Shown: positions 1-10,984 of the stretch, one piece after another
Layout: each line of letters begins with the position of its first letter
Position numbering within the stretch: position 1 is the first letter of the stretch
Assembly: GCA_023055505.1 (NCBI GenBank)
Contig: JALIRH010000049.1
Location: forward strand, 2,852,001-2,916,000
Length of the DNA stretch: 64,000 nt
Origin: Callipepla californica brunnescens
Taxonomy: Eukaryota > Chordata > Aves > Galliformes > Odontophoridae
Direction of reading: 5' to 3'
Notes under the pieces: model-generated
Seen by the model: only the letters and a program-made list of their open reading frames with translations
Database searches by the model: none
Told to the model about the DNA's origin: nothing
Translations under genes and position numbers: made by a program

Positions 1-234
1 TGTGATGTTTGCCTACCTGAAGCCCTCCTCTGTATCCTCAGCATCCGTGGACCTGGTGGTGGCACTTCTGTACTCGGTGGTACCTCCCACTGGGAATCCA
101 TCTACACCATGAGGAACCAAGAGCTCGAGGATGCACTGAGGACACTTAGAAGAATCTTAGAGCATAAGAACAATAGTAGAACAATATTTTGGTCATATGT
201 GTCTTTCTTCATATTATTTATAACTTGGTTTTGA
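1..234 (+). pseudogene. Olfactory receptor C-terminal fragment, avian OR14-like, frameshifted
   Basis: The first frame (from base 2) reads VMFAYLKPSS, then DLVVALLYSVVPPTGNP. This is the sixth and seventh transmembrane region of avian family-14 (gamma-c) olfactory receptors, G-protein-coupled odorant receptors of sensory neurons. Just after NP the reading moves to another frame (from base 100): IYTMRNQELEDALR, which matches the conserved IYSMRNQELKDAL end of helix 7 and the cytoplasmic tail. It stops at TGA 232-234. The usual NPLIY motif is short by four bases, so the gene is broken. The 5' part lies outside the window. Family assignment is firm; whether a neighbouring intact receptor exists cannot be seen. 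Confidence 0.82.
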
Positions 235-809
235 ATTCAAATGTATTTATTCTTTGCCTCCTGCTGGTTAATTATTCATTTGGACCCAGTCAACTCATGT
301 ATGTACAGAAGCAGGCTTCCTCCGTAGGTAAACACAATACACAAGCCAGGAGAAATTCCTTTGCTTCAGCACCCATGTCATCCCTTTTTCTCTGGATCTT
401 GTGGAGCAAACCCATGATGCAGGATGATTTCAGAGACCAGGAGCCCAGCCGCCAAGAGGAGCAGCAGCCCTGGGATTCCTGGCTGATGCTCCACTCTGCC
501 TGCTGGGCTCCCACTGTGCCCGTTGAGCTGGGGCTGTTGCTGTGCTGGGGCCATGGTGATGGGCAGGGGCATGACGTGGTCTTTTGTGTGCAGCTCTCTT
601 TCCACTTCCATGCTGCCCTACTGTATCTCTACGCTCCTTGTAGCCCTTGGCTCTCATGTGATTTCACAGCTGTCCTCGTGTATCTACAGTGGCATCCCTG
701 TGGCTGCAGAGAGAAGCAGGCAATATGCACCAGTGTCCCAGGCGGAGCTGTAAGTGACTGGGTGCTGGACCAAGAGCTTCCTTCTTGGTGGCCCTAACCA
801 TAGACACGT
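235..809. other. Flank of the olfactory receptor, no gene recognised
   Basis: This stretch follows the receptor stop. It has moderately G+C-rich overlapping frames on both strands, but no start, splice pair or protein family that I recognise. The frames overlap in all phases and look accidental. Confidence 0.5.
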
Positions 810-1105
810 AAATTCATGGAACCTCTTGAGATAAAAGGGACCTTAAAGATTCCTTCCTACTGGCTGCCGTGCTCAGGTTGCCACCCACTAGGTCAGGTTG
901 CTCAGTGCCTTACCCAACCTGGCCTTGAGTACCTTCAGGGCTACGTGCGCACCCTGCCAAGCTCTTTGTCCATCAGGGCTCCCAAGTCCTTTTCCCCAGA
1001 GCTTCTCTTGGAGCTCTTCTCCCAGTCTGTACACGTATCTGGGATAACCCCAAGCCGTGTCCACTGCCATTGTCAACTGTTTACGGGCTGGTTTGGCCTG
1101 TTTCT
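810..1105 (-). mobile_element. CR1 LINE fragment, minus strand
   Basis: Read on the plus strand, this has the diagnostic inverted order of CR1 non-coding sequence: ATTCATGGAACC, then GAGATAAAAGGGACC, then wording about CAACCTGGCCTTGAGTACCT and GGAGCTCTTCTCCCAGTCTGTAC. CR1 is the main non-LTR retrotransposon of birds. The copy is diverged and 5'-truncated, and carries no open frame of meaning. Confidence 0.65.
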
Positions 1106-1794
1106 GTGACAGTTGGCGCAAGGGACACACGGACCCATACCCCAGGAAAGGGGAAGGGGGAAAGGGAAAAGGGAGATGGGCCTAGAAACAAAACAGCGGC
1201 AACGATCTGAGGAGGAAAGCTAATTTACTAAATAAGATATAAGAAAGCAAAATAACACAGTATTATACAGTGTAATTAGAATAAAATCTAGTAATCCAAA
1301 ACAAATGAGCAAATGTCCAATTAACCAAAGCCCTTACAGCAAATGCTGAAGGCGAGATGGCATTGAGCAGCCGCTGCTGGGTCGATCCAAAAAGGAAAGA
1401 GCAGAGCATCTCACAGGAGGAACCTTGTGACCCTCAATCCCATACTTGTTATGAGTTGCTACAAGACCATCCCTACACAGTTCCAACACAAACTGCCCTT
1501 TATAACAAACCCAATTTTCTGTGTCTGCTGTCTCTCCCTCCTTCATCCATCCATCCACCCATCCACCCACCCATCCATCCATCCATCCATCCATTTATAC
1601 AGTTCTAGGTGGTGCTTCTTGGGCAGCATCTTCCCAGAACTGGCAGAAATTCTCCAGCTGCTGCTGTGCAGATGTTATCCCATCATTCTTAATGTCTCTT
1701 GGGACTTATCCAGCTGAATCCTGTTCTCTGCAAGGCCTCTACTCTTGAGGATGTGTGAGCCCCATCATGATGAAACCAATCAACTTGACAACGA
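1106..1794 (-). mobile_element. Probable solo LTR, minus strand
   Basis: On the minus strand the segment begins TGTCAAGTTGATTGG and ends CCAACTGTCACA, giving the TG...CA ends of a retroviral LTR. A TATA-like CTGTATAAATGG lies near 1597-1606, followed downstream by a purine/pyrimidine-rich tract (1140-1180) as in U3/R/U5 of avian endogenous retroviruses. A CATC tetranucleotide run sits just after the TATA box. No internal gag/pol/env was seen. I could not find a convincing target-site duplication, so the ends and the class are uncertain. Confidence 0.45.
1545..1593. repeat. (CATC)n microsatellite
   Basis: About twelve CATC units with several CACC variants. It lies inside the probable LTR, just downstream of its TATA-like box on the minus strand. 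Confidence 0.9.
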
Positions 1795-1926
1795 TCACAG
1801 TTACCAAGGCAGTCTACTGGAAAGGCTGATCAAATTGGCTTCCTCCCAGTGTGCATCATCCAATATTTCAGCTATGAAATGGACAAATTGGGCCATGGGC
1901 TCTTTGTGAATCCATAACCGTGATTG

Positions 1927-1932
1927 TTTATT
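1927..1932 (-). terminator. AATAAA polyadenylation signal of the small minus-strand gene
   Basis: The minus strand reads CTCAATAAACAATC about 100 bases after the predicted stop codon at 2031. It would end the transcript of the four-exon candidate gene. Confidence 0.45.
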
Positions 1933-2030
1933 GAGTACAACCAAAAAAAGACTTGGAGTGCCAAGTTGGGCGGCACTCGGAGCGCTGCCCTGTAACGCGC
2001 TGCAGCCGCTGCCTTCTGCTGCTCCTCCCA

Positions 2031-3773
2031 TCAGTCGCTCAGCCGCAGATTCTGCATCGCCTCCACCAGGCTGTTCATTTCGGACTAGAAAGAAATAAAG
2101 CAAATGTAGAAATAGGACAGAAACAATCTTAGGAGAGATCCCCCAACCTGTACTGCTGCACATTCTTATCCCCTCATCAAGGTCACAGATGACGATGTGG
2201 AACAGGACCCAGCTGGCTGCTTTTCTATTACATCACTTCCCTTGGGGTTTTACCATCTCTTGTGTGCACTGAGGACAAGAGAGCATATGCCTGTGTTCAC
2301 CCAGGACTCACCTCCGCACGTATAGCAGCAGCTCTCTGAGAAGCCCTTCTCATTTCTTCCCTCCACTCTTGTCGTCTTCTTCTCTGTTCTCTTCTCTTTG
2401 CTAAAGAGTGAGAAAAAACAGATGAATTCACGTTGTCAACATCAAAACTGCAGGAACGTGGATACCATCCAAACAGATGGCAGAAACAAGACAAAGGAAA
2501 TTGGGCTAGGAAGCCTCTCAGTGAACAACGTTCCCAGGTGCCGTGCAGAAGACCGTCTTGTAGTGAATGGAAGAGGATGGGTTATGCACTCTGGCACGGC
2601 CTTGCCTTTGGACTCTGTAGCCTTCAGTTCATTTCCCCTCTCCAGAGAAGGAAAAAGCAAACCCTAAGCAATCTCAGTGTGCACACCAAGGGCAGCAGCT
2701 AAGCAGAAAAGGTTCCTCAGCACTTTCTCACCTCTTTTCTTGGAGATCCATTCTGGAGCAGGCCCAGGGTGTGCTGCTGGAATAGGCACACTCCCTCTTC
2801 TTTGGCACATCTCCCCGCTGTGCTCACCCCTCACTCTCTTATGGGCAGGGAGCCGCTCTGACATTTGTTTCTCTTCCTCCAAGCCCTTGCGCTTTCTTCC
2901 AGCCAGGGTCATGGAGAGAGAGTGGGGGTTCACTGCAGGGGAGGGTCTTCCCCCTGGGCTGGGACCTGCTCTGTCAGGAAGCCCTCTGCTCTCGTCGTGG
3001 GCTCTGAATTCTGTTCTTCGATGGACTTTCTCAGAACAGACCTCATACGCATGGCTCCTTCCGCTTCTCTCAGCGACTCTCCCTGTCATCATCAAGAAAA
3101 GAGAAGCAACAAGGTTGAAAGAGAGTCCAGCACCGCAAAAGGCCTGCACAGTGAGCCACAGGACTCGCAAATCCCATCTGGAGCGTTCACGGCCATGGAT
3201 CTTAGGATCTCGGGTGAACTGTGGGTTCACTTTTGAAATCAGGACAGGAAAGGGAACTGTAAATCTCAGGGATTCAGACCCCAAGCAACACGCAACAACA
3301 GCAGTTCCGGCAAGGAACAGACAGAAAACCCGACTAGAAAGACAGTGCACCAAACCCAGATGCCTGTTGTGTATCTGTACCTCTCTTGGGGGCCGTGCCA
3401 CACTCCATGGTCCTTCCCTGCCTTTCCGCAAAGCTGCGCTTCAGAGGAAGGCCACTGACATCAGCCTCTGACAGAAAGGAAACAAGAATTCATTGAAGAG
3501 CATGTCTTGGGAGGATGATGTTAGCACAGCCAACCACCAACTTCTCATCTTCAAGCCTAGCTTCTTCCATTGGCCTTTGCACTGCTCCAGCCCTGCTCCA
3601 TTTCTGCAGTCAGCACAGATGTGCAGTGTCCTTTCCTCTCTCCTCCATCACACGCAGCCCTTCATGCAGCCCTTCATGTACCCACACCACGGCTCCCAGG
3701 AGGCTCTTACCTGCAGGGGCTTTCCGTTTCCCCCCATGCCCGGCACTGTGCCATGGACGCGCAGGCTCCATCC
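2031..3773 (-). CDS. Candidate four-exon gene, about 134 codons, basic protein of unknown family
   Basis: Minus-strand exons: 3773-3711 (acceptor TTGTAG, donor GTAAGA; starts GG then ATG, reads MEPARPWHSAGHGG then KRKAPA), 2932-2732 (acceptor CTGCAG, donor GTGAGA), 2400-2312 (acceptor CTTTAG, donor GTGAGT), and 2084 to the TGA at 2031-2033. All phases agree (1, 1, 0). The product would be about 134 residues. It has two Lys/Arg clusters resembling nuclear localisation signals (GRKRKG, KRRE-QRRRR) and a C-terminal Glu/Arg-rich helix ending MQNLRLSD. An AATAAA lies at 1927-1932 in the 3' UTR. A second possible first exon, ATG at 3408-3406 reading MECGTAPKR with a donor at 3381, has the same phase. 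I recognise no family. The phase agreement and poly(A) signal support it; absence of a known homologue argues for caution. Confidence 0.5.
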
Positions 3774-5645
3774 CTACAACAACAGATGGCGTGTTGATTT
3801 CACAGCCAGCAGCAGCCAGCAGCAGCCGGACAGAGGGGTGCCGCTGGAGCTGGGAACTCCTCCCCAGCCCAGCTTTTCTTCTGAGACACCTCGCGGCGAC
3901 CACCCAGCACCAAGCCCAGCTCACCTGTTCGGCCTGCTCAGCCTAAGCTGTGCCCAGCTCACGCACACACCGCAGTGCTGCTTCTGATGGGCTGTCTTAG
4001 GGTGATCGCTTTACAAGAATGCCCGGAGCTCAGTCTCAGTGTGCAGCACGCTCACCAGACCACCAGCTCTGCTCACCTCCTGTGCAGCAAATGCTCCCAC
4101 CCCGGCAACGACTGTGACCTCAGTGAGTTCTCCCATCGCTTCTGTGCCCTCATCTTAAGCAAAGGGCGTGGTCACCTCTCGGTTCCAAATTCTAGGAAAC
4201 CAACACCAGAGTCACCCAATGGGGATATCTGAAGTCAAATAAACGAGAAATTCAGATGAGTCTTGTGCAGCCAGCTCGGGTCATCCTCTCGCTCGGGCAC
4301 TGCACGATGGGACCAGGAGACATTGGCCCCAGGCCGCCTCCCTGAGCAGCCAGGGTTAGAGGGGCTATGGTTAGAGGTGTCAAAAACACCTGGAATCCAA
4401 TCAGAGTTTTTGCAATATTTTATTACAATCAAAATGTGGAAAGCAATAAGCAAACAGCGCTGGGTGTGCCAGGGAGTGTATGCTGACTTCAAGTCAATCG
4501 GACACTGAATCACTTGAGGGGAGGATACTGATGTTTGTGATAGAACATGTCCACCAGATGTGCAGCTAAATCGCTAAGAACAGAGTTTGGCCCCTGACTG
4601 GAATGCAGCTTACAGCCCTGGAAGTGCAAAAGATTGATCACACTGCAGCACACAGTGCTTCATGGAGGGCTTTTGCATCTGCAGCCCCCAGATGCCACTG
4701 CCATTGGTTTCTCTGAGCTCCTGCTAACAGCCAGCACTCAGCTTTCTGTTCTTAAGGCAGCAAGGACAGCGTGCTACTGTTTGCACAACGCGGTGTCTCT
4801 GCAGGCACGCTGCGAGCACAGGGAAGCCACGACTACACAGCATCGTCGTGTTCACACTTCAGGTTTCATCTGTACTTCATACATCCGTGAAAATCACTTA
4901 ACTACAAAACTTGAGGTAAAAAAACAACTGCACATCTGGTCTATATGTGTCATTAATATGCACTGGTATTGATTTTTAGTCAAGATACAGTTCAGTAACT
5001 CCTTGGAAGAAATACACACATTGAGTGTACACACACTGAGAGCAAGAGGACCTTATCAGTGGCATTTTATAGCAACGCAGTATGGAGTATTTTTAGTCAT
5101 GGTGTTAACTCAAAACAGTGACTACGCTTTCAAACAGAACCCAACTTACTTCATGTGAGCTTTCAAGCATATCCAGAGTCCTTGAGATCAGCGGAAATCA
5201 GAAGCAATGTTATCCTACACCCCAAGAAACACTTCCTACACCTTCAGGTACAAACCTTTACAATTTATGTTTTGCCTCTTTTCCCCTCAGCCACAAAAAC
5301 GGGCATGAAATAATTACTTTGAAAACGCATTAATTTTCAATTCATGCAAACCTGCATAAAGATGACCCCCAAATGCTGAAACTACAGCAGGATATTTCAC
5401 AGAACATTTCTTATACAAAAAACACATGAGAAAAAGGGCCACTCGGTGACATTTCAGTTTACAAATCGGCATCGTTTTGGTCAACAAATATCCAAGTGCT
5501 GTTTTCTGCTGTCACAACAAAGCGGCTGTACAAAAAGAAAACCGCAGAACTCATTTTTAATTACACACTATAAATAACAGCTGTCCAATTACTTTTAAAC
5601 ACGAAATAGTTCTGCATTTCTTTTAAGGACCCGTGCCAAAGATAC
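3774..5645. other. No gene recognised between candidate gene and XPO1 pseudogene
   Basis: Short frames on both strands, with no splice-bounded exon recognised as a family. I looked here for the acidic final exon of exportin-1 (after LLQIK) on the minus strand and did not find it. An AT-rich stretch from 4890 to 5620 looks like ordinary intergenic or 3' UTR sequence. Confidence 0.4.
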
Positions 5646-5860
5646 CTTGATTTGGAGCAGGAAATCCCGTAGGTGTTCCTTGAAGGCAGGGATATCCTGG
5701 CTTAAACTGAAGAGTCCTGTCACAAACAGGAGATCAGCAACACACTCCTGAATAAACATCTGGCTGTTCACTGGATTTCCAGGATTTCATGGAGTACTTA
5801 TTTTTCCCTCTTCTACCAAGCTGAACATGTATGCAAGCACTGATGGGTGCACTGTCAAAC
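5646..5860 (-). pseudogene. XPO1: XPO1-like exon (C-terminal HEAT repeats) with stop, deletion and lost acceptor
   Basis: The minus strand reads LTVHPSVLAYMFSLVEEGK, then ISTP, a TGA, then NPGNPVNSQMFIQECVADLL, then FVTGLFSLSQDIPAFKEH and LRDFLLQIK before a GTATCT donor. This is exportin-1 (CRM1), the Ran-dependent nuclear export receptor. Three defects are visible. TGA replaces the Leu codon between STP and NPG. About 14 residues normally between LL and FVTG are missing in frame. The expected acceptor AG before GTTTGACAG is GG. Confidence 0.88.
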
Positions 5861-5960
5861 CCGACCAGACCAAAATTAGACATATGTTGTGATGATTCAG
5901 AACAGGAACACAACATTTTGACGTCTGAAAGGTTTGTTTCCATCTGGCTCACCATCTTAC

Positions 5961-6095
5961 CAGCAGTGTGTGAAGCATCTGTTACAACAGAGAAGATGTG
6001 GTGAAGAATATCACAGACATACGTCTGACAGAAACTCTGAGCAGCAGCCTCTTCCTGTGCAGCATCTTGCAGCAGAGTATAAAGTACCCGAAGCC
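5961..6095 (-). pseudogene. XPO1: XPO1-like exon
   Basis: Minus strand, acceptor ATGACAG and donor GTAAGA. It reads LRVLYTLLQDAAQEEAAAQ, then SFCQTYVCDILHHIFS, then VVTDASHTAG. This is the exportin-1 segment LQILFTLLQN...AAAQSFYQTYFCDILQHIFSVVTD with several substitutions. The exon is intact, with normal splice sites, and its 3' partner (5860-5646) is damaged. Confidence 0.9.
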
Positions 6096-6629
6096 CTGTC
6101 ATCGGAGAAAACAGCCACAGTCATGGTGTACACCAGTGTGGTTAAATCACGCTCCCTTTATTACCCAGACTGCCTTATTCTTGTAGTGTTTAGGACAGGG
6201 GCGGACAGAGAATAGCACACAATCATTGGCTGGGAGCCCCGAAGAAAAACAACTTTAAAACAACTCCCAACAATTAACAGCAGTGAGAAACACGTTCTGG
6301 AGGAGGGAACTTTTGACATCCTCCTACTCCTACAAAGTACAGGCAGGAATGCATCAGCGGCGGATGTGAAAGGCGGTGCAGGCAGGGTGTCCCCTGCTTC
6401 AAAGTGCACTTTTCCTCTCCCACTCGCCACAGACCATCTCCTGCTTTTACATTTCTCGAGGCTCACACAGTGCAGTTTCCTTTGAGCACCGGATCAGCGC
6501 GGCCACTGCATAACACAGAGCCCAAAGGGAACACCTGCTAGCTAAGCAGAATAGACTACCAAGGACAGCCTACTCTAAAAATACCTCTAGAGACAATTAT
6601 CAGCAGTCCTGTGAGGCCTTCTTCGCTGA

Positions 6630-6741
6630 AGGCTGCACAACATCATCACAGAAGTTTCCCATAGACGTCTTGGCAGCTGGGGTTGCTCAGCTGAAGCAGC
6701 TCATGTCCGCCTTGTTGTTGCGGGAATTCTTCAACAAAGCC
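6630..6741 (-). pseudogene. XPO1: Decayed XPO1-like exon
   Basis: After a TTTTTCAG acceptor the minus strand reads GFVEEFPQQQGGHELLQ and LSNPSC before running into TGA. Exportin-1 has DFEEYPEHRTNFFLLLQ and VNSHC at this place, directly following the MINK end of the exon at 8962-8768. The position and the EEFP, LLQ, N..C spacing suggest a heavily mutated exon; the similarity is short and could be partly chance. Confidence 0.45.
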
Positions 6742-8767
6742 CTGAAAAATCTGCATAAAGGATGAACAAAACTACACCAAAAGCTTCACGCATCTTTCTG
6801 CCTTTTCAAAGCAAGACAAACATCCCAAGAGATTCTGACAAGCACTGCCAAGTGTTACACTCATCATTTTCACGGCATTTCCTCAGGCAGCCGGCAGAAG
6901 GAGGAAGCCACATCTGCACAGAGCACCAACTCTGAAGGCAGAGCCATGAAGAACCAACCACACAACTTCACTGCTACAAACTAAAGAATCTCTAGGAAAA
7001 GATGGACTAGTTAATTAGCAATTACACACACCCAGGTACTTCACTAGCTGAAATGCAACACAAAGGTATCTTTTATCCCTCCCAAACAGAAACAACTGGC
7101 TAAGACCGGGGCGGCTTCACAGCGATCATTTCTATCCAGAGATGGAGAGCTCTTACAATTCATGGCATTTACGCAGCTATTCCGAACCTACCTCAGCAAC
7201 TCCCATCCTGGAGGGCATTCAATTACTCAAGTGCGACAGAAACAGCTTCTCAATGAAACCTGAGGTGAAGTTTAACTCACTGTTACTAAAAAAAAAAAAA
7301 AAAGCCGTATTCCCTTAGTCTAAGGAACCTCCATTTCTTTATGTCACAGCCAGCTCCCAGTCTGAATTCACTCACCAAGCATTCATTTATCTGCTGTCTT
7401 TTTCACTGACAACTCATAAACTATCCCAGTGAGGCAAGATGCCAAACAGTGCAGGGAGCACAATGAGAACTGAAGCAGAACACCAGTTTCAGGAGCACTG
7501 AGCTGCTGCATCAGTTCAGCCCATTCAGAAGAACCATCACCCTGAAGAGAAAGCGTGCAGGAACTGTAACAGTGCCCTCTCCAGTGATCAAAACAGCATC
7601 CAACTATTTCAGGGCACTGATGGATATCTGTCTGTCAGCTTGAAATCGAGACAGGAAAATACTGCTCGTCTGCAGCAAATACAATGTACAACAGGGGTGA
7701 CTGAACACTGTGTGTGACTAAAGATGCAGGAAAGCAACAGTCTCTGTACTCAGCGCTTAAAACTTCCTTTCACCTCTATCTGCAACATTTCTCATTGTAT
7801 GCTTGAAAGCCCAAATAACAGAATCCAAAACAAGTCTGAACTGTGCAGCTGGAATGGCCAGAAATGCTGGGAAGCAATGAGAATTTACAGCCTGGAGCAG
7901 CAAGAAAAAGTTCTATGCTCAGGATATTCTTCAAAGTCCTGAGAGCAGTGGGGCAGAGGGAAAGATGGGGGGAAGAAAAAAAACAAACAAATGCACCAGT
8001 CAGTCAGTCAAAGCTTTCTGAACAGCTCAAAGATTTAGCATAATATCACGTGCTAAGAGTGAGTCAGCATCCAATACGGAATAGCATTCAGATCTCAGGT
8101 TTAAAGAAACTTGAAAACAAAACAAAGGATGCAGTTCCCAGATTCCCAGCAACATTTTTCCCCATACTTTCACCACCACAGCTTGATAAGACCATTTTCT
8201 GGACTTACACAGTGTCAGCAGGGTGAGCCACATTTTGTCAGTGCCCAACATTAATTACCACTTGCTCCACATGCACAGGACAGACGGCCTCAGCAATTAA
8301 GCACCCAGCCACCACAGGGATACACTTTCTGATTCACACTGCTGCAAAACGGCACTGATCTATTGTGCAAGTGTCTGTTGTAAACCGTAACACAGAAACT
8401 CGATCAGCAATGGAAAGCAGCAAAGAAATATTTAAAGAACTAATCAATACTTACACTCGAAGTACATATGAATGTACTTGAAGTATACTTCAGCTTCCAG
8501 GACCATGACATTCCAAGGACCTGGAACAGAAAAACAACTCAAATTCATTTCAGAACTGCATCAAGAAATTAAGTCAGTGAGATTAAGACATTCACCTAGA
8601 CAGCCAGAATTCATGAACCTCACCTTAATTTCCATAGAACAGAATAATGCTATGGAAACCACACAGCATAACACGCCCTGCCCCCTTTCTTGCAATACCC
8701 AAAGACTAGTACTCGCAATATAGAATCCCTTTTGATTTTCCATTATCCAAATTTAACATGTAAATAC
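6742..8767. other. Intronic sequence of the XPO1-like copy
   Basis: Lies between minus-strand XPO1-like exons. AT-rich with a 17-base A run near 7290. No further exon, RNA gene or repeat family was recognised. Confidence 0.6.
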
Positions 8768-8962
8768 CTTATTGATCATATTTAATGTGCACTCAAAACC
8801 AGCATCAAAGACCTGAGGTGTTTCAGCAGCAATGTGCCCACCCAGCTTGTTAGCAATGACAGCCACAGCACTGAGTACTTCACGTTCTCTAGCAGCTGGA
8901 ACATTTCTCTGGTAGTCAACGAGAACTGCACCCAACAAGGGAGGAACAAAGTCTGCAGCAAC
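8768..8962 (-). pseudogene. XPO1: XPO1-like exon
   Basis: A clean 195-nt exon (acceptor TGATTTAG, donor GTATTT) reading VAADFVPPLLGAVLVDYQRN, then VPAAREREVLSAVAVIANK, LGGHIAAETPQVFD and FECTLNMINK. By eye about four residues in five match remembered vertebrate exportin-1, which is otherwise nearly invariant. This copy has therefore evolved unusually fast. Confidence 0.93.
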
Positions 8963-9341
8963 CTAAATCAAGAGCAAGACATGGTTAGAGCAGTGCAGTT
9001 ACCCAACAAAGCCTCACACAATGACACAGCAGTTCGGAAAGAAGCTCCAAGTAAAGTTACACGTCCACATGCTTCCCACACACTGTGTTCATCCAGCAGT
9101 GGTCGCCTGAGGGCTCTCTTACACCTTCCTGCTTTGCCTTAGGACAGCTGACACTACCTGAAGCACTCCAAACACAGCTCAGGCCCACCCCTGTATGATC
9201 ACAGCTTTTCACCCTTCCTGCAGATACTGCAGCTCTGAAACCAGTTCCTGTGAACAGAACAGTGTTAACTGCACTGCAGCACAAGAGCAGAGTTCCTCCT
9301 GAATGTGTCGTACGAACTATTTGTATGAAACATTTACTTAC

Positions 9342-9448
9342 CATCTGAGGATCGCTGGACCTGCTCACCCAGCCTGAAGTTAGTTTTAAGGTTTCCCTTT
9401 TTACAGTCCTCACCCTTCTAACCAAGGGCTGCTTTGTTTCCACTTCAC
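9342..9448 (-). pseudogene. XPO1: XPO1-like exon
   Basis: 107 nt with acceptor TTTTCAG and donor GTAAGT. It reads EVETKQPLVRRVRTVKRETL, then KLTSGWVSRSSDPQM. It joins in phase to the exon upstream (ends GAC G) and to the VAADF exon downstream. Exportin-1 has the same segment, TKQPLIRSMRTVKRETLKLISGWV. Confidence 0.93.
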
Positions 9449-10800
9449 CTGAAAAGTTGCAAAGCTTCACTGAATCTGGGTGAAGATGTGTCAACAGATT
9501 CCCTTCAACTCCTTCCATACAATTTAGAATGTTTCATTTTTATACCCAAATGACAAAGAAGGAAGATCTCTCCTTCATATTATGCAGATAAAATCTGTCT
9601 CCCCATTACTTCAGCTCCATGGATCCAAGTTGCAATTTAGTATTCCAGTGCTACAACTGACAGCACACTCTGACACCACAACTCGGACACAATGCTGCAG
9701 CTTCTTTTTCAAGGAAGGGAATGTTTGTTCAGCTCTCAGGTTCATGCTTACCTCTGGTTCTCACTGTGTGATGAGAAGAACCAACCTGTACAGTGTTCTA
9801 AAGCACACTCCTGATTTTGTCACAAACATAATCATTCAAACTTGTCTTCACTACGAGGAGCCCAATTCTTACTTCATTTTCTCACTTCCAAGTCCATGTA
9901 AGTCTCATCAGTAGAACTTGCTCTAATTGAGTGCACAGCCACACAATCATAACGGTATATCCAAGGAAAACCTCACCAGACTGCAGCCAGGGAAACAAGG
10001 GTAGAATTGCTTCTGCTGGCATCAGAGATAACAGCTGTGAGAACACGCTCAGAGGCAAGTGCAATCACAACAGCTCTTGCTCTAGTAAAATGTCAGGACT
10101 AGAAGTCCTAGCAACTGCTTCCTATTTCTGTTGTTGTTGTGTTTTAGTTTTGGTTTGAGCACCTTCTGGCAATTAGAGCTGCAGAATCAAAAGAATGCAT
10201 TAAGTTCAGAGAAGCTACTTCAAGGTGTATTATTTGCATGGGTAAGAAAAATCTGTCGTAACACAGCTCCAATAACCAAGTCACTTCATTTGTCAGGGAA
10301 TGCTACAGCAGCACATTCCACTTCGATATCATAGACCCAATTTTTTCCACGTAAAAGTGGTTAGGTAACTTGGGTAGCTTCTAATTCCTTCTCAGTGATT
10401 ACCAGTCTAGTTTACTGGAAATTTGAGGCACCTTCACTGAAGTCACACTTCTGTAATAAAGCTGTTTCAGGAACAGAATATCACCAAACCAGAACTCTGC
10501 CAACATACTGGGGTCTTGTTCAAAAAGACTAAGTCTGAACTTACAACTGTGTCTCCACAAGACTGCTATTAGTCAGCAGTCTCCTGTATCCTTCAGTTTC
10601 TTTGAATAAAACATCTGGCTAACAAAAACAAGAACCTAAGCAAGCACATTTTCAGTCATTCTCTTGCCCAAACGCACACACAATGAAACAACAAAAACCA
10701 CCACCAACCACAGACACACAGTGAGATAAACCCAGCAAATTCACAACCTGATCATGTGCACTGCCCATCCCAGTGTTACAAAGGACATGGAATTTCTTAC

Positions 10801-10984
10801 CGTCAGCCTCAAGAGCTGCAGAAATATTCTCACTTGGGCACTTGGACACATTCAGCACATCTAAATAAATTCTTCCCAGCTGAATCACAAGGGGGCGGCC
10901 AGCTGCTTTCCATGCCCTTACGCTGGTTTTCAGAATGCTTCCAAGCAGCGTAACGGCTTCAGGATCCTTCAGAACATCAACATT
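10801..10984 (-). pseudogene. XPO1: XPO1-like exon, most 5' one recognised
   Basis: 184 nt, acceptor TTCCACAG, donor GTAAGA. It reads NVDVLKDPEAVTLLGSILK, then TSVRAWKAAGRPLVIQLGRI, YLDVLNVSKCPSENISAALE. It is the exportin-1 segment NVDILKDPETVKQLGSILKT. Upstream exons coding the cargo-binding N-terminal HEAT repeats were not found. A short piece at 11170-11210 (FPEDLESRAA between an AG and GTAAGT) may be the ruined preceding exon. Confidence 0.92.

Noticed and set aside
1801..2163. Minus-strand 120-codon frame
   Set aside because: It reads the terminal exon of the candidate gene in the wrong phase; the splice-consistent phase ends at the TGA 2031.
3490..3987. Plus-strand 164-codon frame
   Set aside because: It is antisense to the first exon of the candidate minus-strand gene, and no family was recognised.
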